DNA of 64,000 nt from NCBI GenBank assembly GCA_015178975.1, contig WHVD01000118.1, positions 204,840 to 268,839 on the forward strand, read 5' to 3'. The notes beneath the pieces are model-generated. The model searched no databases. It had not been told where the DNA came from and saw only the letters and a program-made list of their open reading frames with translations. The translations under genes and the position numbers were made by a program. Below, one piece after another: positions 9,714 to 21,906 of the stretch; positions within the stretch are counted from its first letter, which is position 1; the number at the start of each line of letters is the position of its first letter. The stretch comes from Hysterangium stoloniferum (lineage: Eukaryota > Basidiomycota > Agaricomycetes > Hysterangiales > Hysterangiaceae).

Positions 9714-12106
9714 GTGGTCATGTCAAGGGGAATCACATATCAACGAAGAGCTGAAGGATACCCACGGCCCGCCGCGTGGAGCAGTCATTCCCCGAAAGTT
9801 TCTCGTTTGTCTTCTGTTTCAATGTTTCAGTCGTTAACGTCATACTACATGCTACGACAATTTATTTTACCCCCTATCCCGATAGTTCCCCTGCTGCTCC
9901 CATTTCAGTTTACTGGAGTTCATTCCACCAATTGTCATGTTTGAATTATTTCATTGCGAGTAGTAGCGAAAAAGTCATTTGATTCTATCTAATATTACAG
10001 AGCCATTCGACTACATCCGTGGGCCTCTTGAACGTTAGTTGTCGTCCCCTGTTCCTTCCTATGCGTTAGTCTCTACACCTTTCACTGGTGGGTGTGTCGA
10101 CACCGTTGACCAATTCGAATTACGTCTTCATTTTCCGGAAAGTAACCCCCGGAACATAATTATGTGGCTTCCAGACCGTTTCATCAAAACAATGCTAGTG
10201 AGTTCGTCATCATAATGGTGCTCGCCAAGGAGACAGAGCCAGATGTCAGCTTTGATATTCGCAAGGATGTGCAGTACTTCACAATCCTTAATCTACCTTC
10301 CCATCGTCAAATCGAACAGCCACAGCAATGGATGAATAGTATGAGCCTCGTCGGGGCGAACGGTTCAGTGAGCGGGACGGAGAACAAAATATATTCACGT
10401 TCAACAGTCAGTCACCTCGTGAAAGATTGCTCTGAATTCCTCTTGGACATTGCAGCAGACGTGTCAACTATAGTCATCTTTCTTGCTTTTCTCAGACCTT
10501 TCGGAAGATGCAAGCCCCTTGATATGGCAAGGCACACGAGGAATACAGTCTGTTGGAATGTGTACATCATGAACAACATATTCCGAAGATCAGATCTATT
10601 TTTGGGACAACAAAGGAGTTGTGTCACTTACCCCACTGCTGGGCTGATCCCCTGTAGGGGAAACTCAAAATCCTTCTCAGTGAGGTGAAATTTAAGAAAT
10701 GGCTTTTTGTTTGCCACAAAATTTCAAATTGATTTCCTTATAAGGAAATTAATAGAATCTTGTAGTGCACAAAATCCATTTCTTAAATTCTAACAAAATT
10801 TGACATCCCTGCAAAGGATTTTGTGGTGCTCCAAAAGTGGTTCACCCCAGCAGTGCCCTTTCCTTTGTTCCACTGCTAATTGTGTTAAATTTGATGATGA
10901 AACACACCTTTTTATAGGGGGAGTCCACCAATTATTGCAACTTTTCATATGAAGATGCTAATTGTGGACCATGCATTTGGAGGTTAATGTGTGTCAGAAC
11001 CACTATACACCTCCCAGAGCATCCAACCTATATTGTCAGGAGGTGCTACACTAACTGACACAAGATATTGAGACACAAGTACTTTTATTACAAGCTTATT
11101 AAACCCTTGTATATTGTGTATTGCAATAGAGTCAACTCATACTATTTTTAATAAATTGTTCTCACTGTTTCATTGTTCTACCAAAGATATATAAGCAGTA
11201 GATAGTATTTGACTGTACTTAAGTCCATTATATAATATTAGGGTCTTGATTTTCAACACAGTCCTCATTGGGGCGATAAAACATTGTTTAAACTGGAAAT
11301 CATGTGATGGGATGATGATATAATTGAATACGGATGGCCATAATTCAAATAACGGCTGGCTTGAGTTTAATTCTCGGTTCACGACTGTTAACAAATTGGA
11401 TGTTTCACTGCCAAGGAGAGACAAATTACCATGACCCCCTGACTATGGTTGGGCTGCGGGAGTCCACGAACGCCACATCATCCTGTGTCACCCCGTCTCT
11501 CATACCTTGGACTGGGGAATGGTCTCACAGTATCTCTGCTTGATGGGTTCCTGACCCAGAATTAAACTCTAGCAAGACTAGGCAGACCAATTCAACAGAG
11601 CATTGATTGAATGAGGTAGGCATAGCTCAGCGTCAATCATTGAATATACTCGACATGCTCACTTCTTCGTAAAACCACGAAATTCCGGAGGGAGCGTCGA
11701 GGATTTTATGCCTGTTTATTCACTCTATATACAGCGGAGAGATCACATTGGCAAGCTCCTGACATCTTTGGGTTTCACCTTCATATGATGCTCGATCGGT
11801 CAGATAGAAGTGATACGTCAACTGCAATGAGGTCGTTATTTTATAATACTGCCGCCAAGCCACCACTAAACACCAACTTTGATGATGTCGCATCGACATT
11901 TATCATGCAAATCGCCCGAAATCTATCAACATTTGATGGTCAAGATACTTTACTCATTGGTAGGTTTGCGTATATCGTGGAATCCCATGTCTGTCAGCAG
12001 TATGGAAGTGACTTCGACCAGAGGCTACTTACAACAGTGCATAGCGCCATCACACCTCATCATGTTGCCTGCTGATGAAAACCATTATAACCAGAATAGC
12101 CAGTAA
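9714..12106 (+). pseudogene. Diverged family A paralogue (A'), copy 1, interrupted by a solo LTR
   Basis: Degenerate gene remnants with collinear similarity to family A. They include FHCQGETNYHDP at about 11400 (family A exon 2 has CQGETGYHDPP), a WTGEW...S segment, and NFDDVASTFIMQIARNLSTF at about 11880 (exon 3 has NLDEVASTFII). A long upstream open stretch (10164-10550; EFLLDIAADVSTIVIFLAFL) is specific to A' and is shared with the copy at 38940-39290. The gene is split by the solo LTR at 10551 and carries several stops. Function unknown. Confidence 0.5.
10551..11258. mobile_element. Solo LTR, 708 bp, TSD CAGTC
   Basis: Starts TGTTGGAATG and ends TTTTCAACA, flanked by CAGTC at 10546-10550 and 11259-11263. 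The homologous uninterrupted site at about 39293-39306 (ATACAGTCCTCATTG) shows the state before insertion. It contains no recognisable open frame, so it is a solo LTR or a very short non-autonomous LTR element. Confidence 0.85.
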
Positions 12107-12179
12107 CAACGTTGGGTTAACCAAGATCCTATTCAGTCATTCGTGGGTTGCATCCACCCTCGTGTTTTGTGACTAATAA

Positions 12180-13595
12180 TAAATATATTGTAGGACTAGA
12201 TATACATATCTCATAGGCAACAATTATTCCCGGACCATTTTTGAACCGAACCGTGACGACGTCGTTAGGAATTCTTGAACCAGTCCAAGACCAGGTCCAG
12301 CTTTGACACTGTTTTTCCAGGGAATTCCTCTCCTTTTCCCTCTGGTGCTAGCATACCGAAGTTTTATCGTCGCCGAGAGTGATCCAAATCGTAGTCTATT
12401 TTTCCTCCTGCACTGAAGACTATCCCCGGCCGGAGTCATTACATTATGATGCATTACCCCCGCAAGCATCGTATCTCCTGCCCACTTTGTAATGACAATA
12501 GCCGATGATAAAGTTGGAAATTCGTATCAACTCACAGTACCTCATTAATTCCCTGAATGATGATCATTTAAACCGAGAAAATGAAGGATATATTGCAGCT
12601 TCAAACTAAGAGCTGGGATGAATACCCGTCGTGTGGGACAGACGAGGGACTGGCATGGCCAGCCCCAAAAGGGCCGGCGAGAAAGCAGAACAAGGGGACA
12701 TAATAAGCATTCCCAGAATGGTGAATCTGTACGTACCAGACGAAATCCGCCTGCGATAGGTCAAGGTACGTGGGTCACAATGACGGATCTACATTGTCAT
12801 CGTCGCATTGAAGAGCCATGTCCACACATCAAGAGTGTGAGCCTGGGGCGAAACACTCCACTTGGAAAGACAGATAATAATAAGGCTGGGTGTAAGCAAT
12901 TATTCCCTGATATGGAGTTATGTGTGTAGTTTATTAATACAAATTCCGATGGACACGCCACAATCGAAGATATTCCAAGTTCGACCCTTACGTACCTCAA
13001 TAAAATCTACCCTGAGAACTCTGGTCTTGCCTTTGTTCAGACATTCTATAAAATTCAAGCCGTTTGATGTGGCAAGCGTGCATAAAGAAACCACATTGCT
13101 TTCCATTAACCTGACTAGACTATCATTGATCTGGGTTTCTTCTCATTGAAAGTTTTGAAAAACTTGAACAGGAAGTGCGCAATCTCGCCGGATAAAGTCC
13201 GAGGTTGACAGCGCAAACTTGAATACAGCACCCCCCAGTGAGCATCTCTCGGAGTGCATTTATATTATGCTTGGCGATGCCACTTCTGGAATGTCAGAGA
13301 AGCTCCATTGCAACTCTGACGCTCAATAATATTATACTAGGGGGGTAACAATTGACTAAACTATTATTAAATGCTGTGTGAGCCTTCAGCAGAAGGCATA
13401 AGAAAGTAGTAAGGTAACTTAGTGCACTAAAGCCTTTATGGAAGGTGAGGGGATGTTATGTACAAAGACAGCAGTGACAGGCTGTGAATCCTGTGTAAAC
13501 CACATGGCGGTACCTTAGTGGAATTAACTCTCTGACTGACTGCACCATAAAAGCTCAGCACCCCTTCCGAATGTAAGTACGACTGCTACCCACCA
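12180..13595. repeat. Duplicated block B plus promoter block P, copy preceding family A copy 2
   Basis: Shared with 29580-30516, 40350-40690, 16801-17120 (inverted), 42675-43375 (inverted) and 47725-48481. It contains short coding-like stretches on both strands, the best preserved being at 47868-48170, but these are frame-broken in this copy. The part at 12440-12475 is the empty-site equivalent of the Plavaka insertion. The 3' end is the family A promoter, with TATA-like CATAAAAG about 13546. Confidence 0.5.
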
Positions 13596-13939
13596 ATGTC
13601 TACTTTCTCAACAAGATGATTCTGGGGAATCACGATTTGGCAATGGCTGAGTCCCACATTGAAGACGTTGAGGAACTACCACCCTTAGTTTCCCCAGATG
13701 TATTGAGTTCAGAGCAACGGGACCAGATCATTGAGAAGGGGATGAGAGAGATATTCAGGGAGAAGCTTCAAGAACGATGGGGTTGTAACAAACCCGGCCA
13801 TGATTTATGTTATCGGGCCCCCGATGACGAGCAGCACATACAACTGTCTGCAAACCATATAGATCAACCAGCTGAATGTGGTTTCTTTGCGCAGCCTCGA
13901 TACCATCGCCACGCTCGTTTCTCTTCTTCCACATTGTGA
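13596..13939 (+). pseudogene. Family A copy 2, internally deleted: exon 1 joined to the C-terminus
   Basis: The start ATG at 13596 runs into a stop after seven codons, but an ATG at 13616 opens a 107-codon frame. This carries the exon 1 motifs EELPPLVSP and GHDLCYRAPD, then jumps after SANHID straight into last-exon sequence (QPAECGFFAQ) and the usual family ending ARFSSSTL. All of exons 2 and 3 and most of exon 4 (about 1.3 kb) is missing, and the join is in frame. It could encode a short chimeric protein but most likely is a deletion derivative. Confidence 0.65.
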
Positions 13940-14139
13940 CATAATCCGCGGCTCGAGCAACGACCAATCCATCAGTTATCCGCTTGAGCGTTTAGATTTG
14001 ACCGCACATTCTTTCCTTGCGTTATCGTCACACCTTCCACTCGTGTGTCGGTAGGGTCTAATTAGACCCCGATATCAGTGGTGGAGGAACACAGTTTCCC
14101 TGACAAAGGTCTTTCCATCACTTCCTAATCATTTCTCTT
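13940..14139 (+). repeat. Start of block D after copy 2, up to the inversion junction
   Basis: Matches the start of block D (GGTCTTTCCATC, TTTCTCTTCGAT) in direct orientation, then passes near 14180-14220 into the inverted D block that belongs to copy 3. This is a tail-to-tail junction between two duplicated units. Confidence 0.5.
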
Positions 14140-14940
14140 CGATCGTGCCGGCACATCTCCACCCAACCAGAAGGTGCCCAATTGCGCCGCCCTTTATTCA
14201 ACTCAGTTTGAGATGTGATCGCTAATATATGCGATGTGATTTCAGCGACGTGTAGTCCTCGGAATATATTCAACACTAGTCTAGAGAACTTCGCAGCGAT
14301 GATTACATGTGACTATCTTTGCTGTTAAATTATGGCAATTGTAACTTCATAGGACTCTCAAGTCTGCGTTCTGTTTGAAATAATTGTTTGTCATTTATAA
14401 ATAGCATGTCAATCTAGCCACAGGTGGTGCCCGGGAGTGTATTCAATGGATGTATGGCATCAACGTGTGCAACATGCATAGCTCGCGGCAATGGTGAAAA
14501 GTGACGGTATGCACTTTGATATTTGCTCAACCTATGGCAGCTGTATTGTCAAGGTTTCAATGGAAGAGAATTAGTTTAAGAAAATCGCCCAACACATTGA
14601 CTTGCACAGTGTGAAGACCCTTGGTTTTAAGATTATGGATCTTGTCGATTGAACACTGGCCTGAAGATATGATGATCCTGAACAAGACATGCATCGAACT
14701 GGCTGTATTGTTCATGATTCGTATTTTAGTCTACGCACGGCTAGTGCCCCAAAATGTATTCAAGACCTGTATGGGGAGCTCGCCGAGATAATACAAATTG
14801 ACTATATGCGGACGCTATTGGGCTCCTCCTGGTTTGGTCGAGATCTGTCGGCATTATCAAAAGAAAAATGATTAGGAATTGTGTCCAATTAATGCAAGAC
14901 CTTTGTCAGGGTAGCCATGTTCCTCCTACACTGAGATGGG
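14140..14940 (-). repeat. Inverted block D of family A copy 3
   Basis: Reverse complement of block D, for example the complement of 9100-9400 around 14450-14660 (AAGACCCTTGGTTTTAAGAT). It lies downstream of copy 3, which is on the minus strand. No gene seen. Confidence 0.6.
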
Positions 14941-15068
14941 GGACTAATTAGACCCTACCGACACGAGTGGAAGGGGTGGCGACCACGCAAAGGAAAGATC
15001 GTGCGGTCAAATATAAACCCTGAAACAGCTCCCTGATGAATTTGCCATGGGTCGAGCCGCGCATGGCG

Positions 15069-16800
15069 TCACAATGTGGAAGGAGGGAAACGAGAATGGC
15101 GATGGTATTGACGCTGCGCACTGTGGTACACGCAGATTCGGGCTCGGAAGATCGAGGTATCAGTTTCAGAGTCAATGTGATTATGCGCTTACCACACACA
15201 ACGAGATCCCAACTAAGACTCGTGTGGGTCAGAATGAGACTGGTAGGACAGTTACATGGGCGGATGTAAGACGGTGCTATGAGGTAAAATATTTTGACCG
15301 TACCTTGCGATGGGCCCAATGAGCGAAGAAATGGCATTCAGCTGGTTGATGTGATCAGTGAGAAGCGTGCTGTCGTCGAAGAAAATTTGCAAGGAGCGAA
15401 TACTCCAATGCAGTGAGTCCGACGTGTCGAAATCAAGATGAAATGTCAATGACGCTATATGCATGTTTATGTTGTCCAATACAACCCTCAATACAGCGCC
15501 AGCAATATCTCGAAACCATGCATCTTGGTGGATGCAACACACGAGAAGCCGGATCGGAGATTTATACAAGTGAAGTCGTGTTCGGTGACATTGTCTGTTA
15601 TAGTTTTGGTGGCAGGATGAAATGATGAGATGGCACGACGCACGGTTGTAACGAGAATTCAATGTAACCTCTGATCGCCGTGAGCTCCTGTACAGATAGT
15701 GGACGCATGTAGCAGATCGCTTCCACGATAGGAATAAGGTGGAAAAGGGGTAAGGGCCGATCAAATGAGACATAATGAGGTTCTGAGAGATAACGGGCGA
15801 TGTGTATGATAAATGTTGATGCAACCTCATCCAAGTTGGTGTGCAGCGGTGACTTGACTAAAACGTTGTATAGTGATAACGTAATCGCAGTAGGTGACGC
15901 GTCTCTATTTAACCAATAAACGCCGGGGCAATGAGAGAAGGCCCAAGCCAAGAATGTCATAAGGTCGGTAGTGCCTTTGCTGCTCCCCCGCATGTGTGAA
16001 AATATCGGGAAACTATTTAAAACTTCCGTCGCTCTTCTCCGAATTTGAGGCGGGTATATAGGTCTACGACTCATATGAGTATTTCCAGTGTATTCAATGA
16101 TTGAGGCATCCCTACCTCGCTAAATCAGCACTGGAACTAGTCTTCCCAGTTTTGACAGCGTAAGATGCTTGTGTAGAAACTTGCTAAAGGCACCATCGTC
16201 TCCAGACAAACGGGTGATTTCCCTAGCTTTGCGGTCAGCGAAGCTGTCCTAGCACTGTGAAGGACTTTCATCCCAACCCTTTCCAAACCGACTCCACAGT
16301 AATACCCGGGGCCAATGTCAATACTTGACATTGTCCCCTGACTCCGCGAGATCATTCCCCAGTCATCGGCATGACTGCAATAGGGGCTGAGGTTGGATGT
16401 CGTGTTGGTGGTTATCTTAACAACATTCGGCGGGTCATGGTAGTCCGTTTCTCCTTGACACTGAAATGCGCAGCATGTGACACCTATCACATGGAGATAG
16501 CATTATACTTTACTCACCCACTCGTCAACCCAAATCTCTATATGGTTTGCAGACAGCTGTATGTGTTACCTACCATCCGGGGCCCGATAACATAAATCAT
16601 AGCCGGGTTCGTTACAACCCCATCGTTCTCGAACCCTCTCCCTGAATATCTCTCTCATCCCTTTAACGATCTCGTCCCGTTGCTCTGAACTCAATACACC
16701 AAGGGGAAACTAAGGGTGGGAGTTCCTCAATGTCTTCAAGGTCGATCTCACCCGTTGCCGAATCGTGATTCCCCTGAGTCGTCTCGTTGGAAGTAGACAT
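15069..16800 (-). pseudogene. Family A copy 3, minus strand, frameshifted
   Basis: All four exons are recognisable from the ATG at 16800 to the ending SSTL-equivalent at 15069. An inserted base near 16701 breaks exon 1 just after EELPPLVSP. Exon 2 (from about 16462) keeps IGPGYYCGVGLERVGMKVLH and then loses about 9-10 bases. Exon 3 (16074 to about 15676; RRPIYPPQIRRRATEV...FIIHIARYLSE) is open, and the last exon has LLVCCIHQDAWFRDIAGAV followed by a TAA after TVLHPPM. Non-functional, but useful for defining the splice sites and exon order of the family. Confidence 0.7.
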
Positions 16801-17397
16801 TGGTGGGTAGCAGTCTCACCTACACTAGAAGGGGGTGCCTTGCTTTTATACCGCCACCAGTCGGAGAGACAATTCCATGAAGGTACAGCGTTATAGCTGT
16901 ACTTACACTGGATACACAGCATTTCATTCCTGCCATCGTACACAAGGTTCCCACACCTTCCTTGAACCTTATAGGCTCCACTGTAATGAAGTGAGCTTGC
17001 TACTGTGCCCTCTGAGCTCCATGGGTCGGTGTAACAATCCCTCTTCGTTCGCACACGATGGCCATTCATCGCAGCCCTGCATTTGTCACCACAATCGATC
17101 CTTCATTTTCTCGTTTTGGCTAATTTGCCAGTCAAGGAATGGACAAGGTACCCTGAGTCTTCACATACTTCCGAGCTGATAATCGGCTATTGTCGTCAAA
17201 AAATGGGCGCGGAATATGCGACGCTTGCCACGGGAATGCATCATACTGCACACCAACTTTGTGTAAGGATATGCAACGGGATTTCATGTGGGTGAGGGGA
17301 TGACAAAGTCCCTACCGAAATACATGTGATGACTAAGCTACTGTAAAGTACGAAATAGCCGAGCATCGACAACATGCAATACTATGACTTCTAACAC
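16801..17397 (-). repeat. Inverted promoter and B block of copy 3, then unique junction sequence
   Basis: From 16801 to about 17120 it is the reverse complement of the P/B blocks, including a TATA-like box near 16845. From about 17150 to 17397 it no longer matches the other copies and shows no gene. Confidence 0.45.
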
Positions 17398-18149
17398 TTT
17401 GATGAGGTTGCATCATCATTTATCATACACATCGCCCGTTATCTAAAATGATTTCATCACCCCTTTCCCATTTTGGGCCTTGTGCACATTGTGAAAGCGA
17501 TCCGCCACGTGTGTCAACTATCTGTAGATGAGCTCACGGCGATCAGAGGTTACATTGAATTCGGGTTACAACGGTGCGTCGCAACATCACATCATTTCAT
17601 TCTGCCCACCAACACCATGACAGATAGTCTCACACACGACGACGTTCCTTTCCTGAATATGCTATACGGCTTCTCGCGTGTTGCATCCACCAAGATGCAT
17701 GGTTTCGAGATATTGCTGGAGCTGTATTAAATGTTATACTGGACGAGATAAACATACATATAGCGTCATTGACACCTCACATTGATTAGGGGACATTATA
17801 TTCACTATATTGGAGTATTCACTGCCTGAAAACCTTCTTCGACGACAGCACGCTTCTCACCAATCACATTAACCAGCTAAAAGTGGTCTCTTCACTCATT
17901 GAGCTCATCGTACGGTACGTTCACAATATTTTACCTTCGGGCACCATCTGACCTCTGCCTATGAAATTTGCCTACCAGTCTGATTCTGACGCACACGATT
18001 CCAAGTTGGGATCTCCTTGCGTCTGGCGCACAAATAATCAAGTTGACTCTGAACCTGATAGCTGGATGTTCCGAGCACAAATCTGCATGTAACACAGTGC
18101 ACAGCCTCGATACCATCGCCACACTCATTTCTCTTCTTCCACATTGTGA
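17398..18149 (+). pseudogene. Family A copy 4, 5'-truncated
   Basis: Begins abruptly inside exon 3 (FDEVASSFIIHIARY) and continues through LSVDELTAIRGYIEFG and the last exon (STKMHGF.. / HQDAWFRD frame) to the usual end at 18149. It has several stops (TAA after IARYLK; a TAG after the exon 3-4 junction; TAA near 18092). The left breakpoint at 17398 has no promoter or exons 1-2. Confidence 0.65.
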
Positions 18150-18934
18150 CATAATCCGCGGCTCGCACAATGCCCAATCCGTCAGGTACCCGCTTGAGGG
18201 TTTAGATTCGACCGCACGCTATTTCTTTTCCGTGGTCGCCACACCTTCCACTCGTGTCGGTAGGTCTAATTGGACCCCCATATCAGTGGTGGAGGAACAT
18301 GGTTGCCCTGACAAAGGTCTTGCACCATTAATTGAATAGACTTCCTAATCATTTCTGTTTGATAATGCCGACAACCGGCAGGAGCCCAATAGCGTCGCCG
18401 TTGCAGCCGCAGTTGCCGATGTTATAAAGCTATATGATTTGGGCTGCCGTACGAACACATATAGTCATTTTGTAATATCACCCCAAGCTCTGCAGTTGTT
18501 CCCATACATGTGTTTAATACATTTGGGGACACTACCTGTACCTAGACTAAGACCCGAATCAAGAACGACACTTGCTTTAAATAAGATATCATTGAAGGTC
18601 TGAACAAGGCCTCCCCCCTCGCCATTTCAATACATCTCTCGATCAGGCTCATTATACTTTCAGGTCAGTGTTCAATCGACATGATCCATCATCTTAAAAC
18701 CGAGGGCCTTCACACCGTGCGAGTCAATGTGTTGGGCGAAATCCTGAATTGATTCTCTTTCATTGAAAACTTGACAATACAGCTGCCATAGATCGATCAA
18801 ATATGAGAGCGTATACAGTCATCTTTCGCCATTGCCGCGAGCTCCGCATGTTGCACGCGTTGATGCCATACATGCATTGAATACACTTGCGAGCACCACC
18901 CATGGCTAGACTGACATCCTATTTATAAATGACA
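18150..18934 (+). repeat. Block D, copy following family A copy 4
   Basis: Direct-orientation D block, interrupted at its right side by the solo LTR at 18940. No gene seen. Confidence 0.55.
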
Positions 18935-18939
18935 GTCAT

Positions 18940-19224
18940 TGTAAGCCTGGCGCCCCAGTCTTACGCTTTCACTCATTGTTCCCATTATGTGTTCGCTCTT
19001 TGTTATGCGTTCACTCTTTGTTATGTGTTCCCTTTGTTCTTTGTTCCCTTTGTTCCCCTCTTTTGTTCTATTGCCACATTACCATGACTTATATAGCCCA
19101 GGATGTTTCCCTTCTCTCCAGACACCGTAGCTATACTTCCTGTATCCAGTCCTGTTCCAGACTATACACTGTGGTCCTGTCAACTCGTGTGACCGCCAGT
19201 GATCCCATTGACAACGGGATTCCA
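18940..19224 (-). mobile_element. Solo LTR, 285 bp, TSD GTCAT
   Basis: Starts TGTAAGCCTGG and ends GGGATTCCA, flanked by GTCAT at 18935-18939 and 19225-19229. It is the inverted sibling of the solo LTR at 37469-37694. It is longer because of an expanded GTTMTGYGTTC-type simple repeat (about 18970-19060). Confidence 0.8.
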
Positions 19225-19237
19225 GTCATTTCAAACA

Positions 19238-19500
19238 AGATATGGACTTTGTTAAAGGTATAGAAAAGAATTGACCCAGCCTGGGATTGAACCAAGGACC
19301 TCTGGCTTTATATAAGCAGTGCTCTTAACCACTGAGCTACTGGACCTATTGGTCTAGTGAGATATAATGGATTATATATACATATTCTATATAAGTCCTT
19401 CTGATGCTACCTTGGGACTTATACAGTCACATCTGGACTGATGCCAACTAGGGACTTATAACAGCTTGGACATTCTAATAGATATTGTATTTCCAAATCT
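19238..19500 (-). mobile_element. tRNA-derived SINE-like element
   Basis: About 260 bp that interrupts the D block relative to its copies at 9370 and 38125 (...TTTCAAA / GAGAGTTGTATGAAGC continuous there). On the minus strand it starts with a tRNA-like head (19346-19273) followed by an AT-rich body with repeated GACTTATA motifs. This is the arrangement expected of a tRNA-derived SINE. Target duplications could not be defined. Confidence 0.5.
19273..19346 (-). tRNA. tRNA-like sequence, probably a SINE head or tRNA pseudogene
   Basis: A 74-nt cloverleaf-like sequence. The acceptor GGTCCAG pairs with CTGGGTC (two wobbles), the D-stem is GCTC/GAGC, and the T-arm is CTTGG-TTCAATC-CCAGG. The A box (TAGCTCAGTGG) and B box (GGTTCAATCC) match the Pol III consensus, and a TTTT run follows. 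The anticodon arm has an extra base and no proper U33, so the anticodon is not assignable and a working tRNA is unlikely. Confidence 0.5.
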
Positions 19501-21537
19501 AACAGACTTGAGAGTTGTATGAAGCTACATAATTTAACACAATTTAACAGCGAAGATATCAGCTAAGAGAATACCCACAACCCGTCGCGTGGAGCAGCCA
19601 ATCCACGAGAAGCCCTGTTCGTGTTGTGTTTCAATGTGTCAGTCGCTAACGTCACACTACATACCACAACAATTTATTTCACTCGCTATCCCGGCATTTC
19701 CCCTACTGCTTCCATTCCAGTCGACTGGAGTTCATTCCACCAATTGTCATGTTTGAATTTTTTCATTTCGAATAGTAGCAAAATAGTCATTTGATTCAAT
19801 CTAATATTAATGCAATCGTCGACTAGATACGTGGGACTCTTGAACATTAGTTGTCGTCACCTGTTCCTTCCTATGCGTAGTCCTAGGCCGTTTTATCACA
19901 AATATCGCTGGTGAGTTAGTCGCCATAAGGGTGATAGCACAGGAGACACTGCCAGATGTCAGCTTTAACAATGCTAAAGGCTCACAGTGCTTCGCAATCC
20001 TTAATCTACCTTGCCATCGTCACATAGAACAGTGTTGCTACATTATGCGGTGAAGAAATAATCGGGGTAACTCTGATCCTGATAGCTGGATCTTTCGACC
20101 CTGGCTTCGCGTGTACCACGATGCGCAGCTTCAATACCATCGCCATTCTTGTTTCTCTCGTTTGGGACACGATCTGATCTGCAAGTAATATAAAACTACA
20201 TAGTTCGAGTCAATGTAAGAGTGTATATAGCTATTTTTTACTTTCACAGATTCACTGTACTTCTTATTCTTTGATGCTAAGCGTATACGTTGAATATCTT
20301 GGCAGGTGGCTAGAATGACATCCGATTTATGAACGACAATAACTTCAATTACAATGGCACTGTAAAGTGTCAAAGAAAGCCCCCCTATTGTTATTATCAT
20401 GTCAATTGCGATGGCAGGAAGCAAACCATTGAAGAACGACAAAGAACACTGCAACTGAGCAATCCACTGGGGTGTCAATATTTGTATCGGTCAAGCTGAT
20501 CTTTTCTTCGAAACAGATGTTCTATCTCCAGAAGCAGCGATGCCGTCCGCGGACTGGGGAATGGTCTCAAAGCATCTTGGCTTGACAGGGTCCTGTGCAA
20601 GAATTTAACTGTGGCAAGGTTAGGCAGACTAGTTCACGAGAGCATTAAATAATGTTCCTCACTCATGGAGTCCATTTTATGCTATATTCGCTATGTCTTC
20701 TCTTCCACCATTGTTTTACATTTGCGCATTAAATTACCTCGATTGTTAACTGGGGAAGAACTAGTTGCTGTCATGTTGGGGATGGTAACTGGATCTTCTG
20801 ACATGGAATTCACGTGGACCACAGCTCAGATCTCAATGGAGTCCCAATTCCTGTTTGTCTCCTTACAGAACAAGACATCATGACACAATGTGCAGCCCAT
20901 CAAGAAGTGGTTCAGCCTTGGGTGTCTCGAAGATTTAGTTTCCACCGCTCATTCCTTCCTTTCTGTGGTAGCTACACGCTTCTCTGGTATGGTAGCATCT
21001 TCATCGAACTCCATATCAGCCTTGGAAAGACGTTGTTTGACCTGGGGAAGGTGCTGCTCCATAACTCGACACGATTTCTACTCAGATAACACCAAGATAC
21101 TTAAAACAAACTAACGGGAGGGTCTCATCATTTCCCTTGTTTAACTCGCTTTGGAGGGCGAATAAAGTTGAATAAACCTGCATAGTTTGAGGGAATTTCA
21201 GAGCACGTACAATAATTTCTTAATTTGTAGGATTCGTGGTTGTGACTAATAGTTATATATATTGTAGGACTACATGTGTACATCTCACCGGAAACAATTA
21301 TTCCTGGTCCGTTTTTGAAGCGAACGGAGATAACTTGATCACAAATGTTTAAACCAATCCGAGACCGGGCGCGACCATTGCCACTGTCTTTAAAAGGGAA
21401 TTCCTGTCATTTTTGGTCTGGCCCCAGAATACTGAAGTTTATCTGTCATAGAGTGATCCCAACTGTATTCTGAAGAAATATTTTTGTTGTGATCCTGCTG
21501 CACTGAAGATCATCCTCAGAGTCATTACATTATGATG
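19500..21537 (+). pseudogene. Fragments of diverged paralogue A' and block B
   Basis: Patchwork of short matches to A' (19560-20040 matches 9750-10330; 20535-20650 matches the WTGEW exon and following region; 20680-21060 matches 40930-41250), ending in block B (21220-21537). Frames are broken throughout. The right end is the insertion site of the Plavaka element. No functional gene seen. Confidence 0.45.
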
Positions 21538-21906
21538 TACATCAGTAACATGGTATTGGCACCTGGATGGTCTTGGACGCTCCATGAGTGCTGGAGGCGT
21601 GGGAGGAGGTCGCCCATTCTGGCAGTGTCGTGGAGTGTCTGGGATTACGTCGGAATGCCTTGGATGTCTTGGATGATGCTGGATGATACTGCCTCCTGTG
21701 TCATCCACATGTCCTGTACATTGCTAATATATTAATAATTTTTTCTTTTAATTGCCCCACCGTCTCAGTCAAATGGTTTTGAAAACTAATATTATTTAAC
21801 TTTTTCAAAAAGGTTGATTTTAAGTAATTCTAGATGCTGCTGGCAGTAATGAACTATCACTACTAGTAGTACAATTTCACCGGTTTGAAATCTAGATATA
21901 GACATA

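Noticed and set aside
19273..19346. Functional tRNA gene
   Set aside because: The anticodon arm has an extra base and lacks the invariant U33, and the sequence lies in an inserted element.
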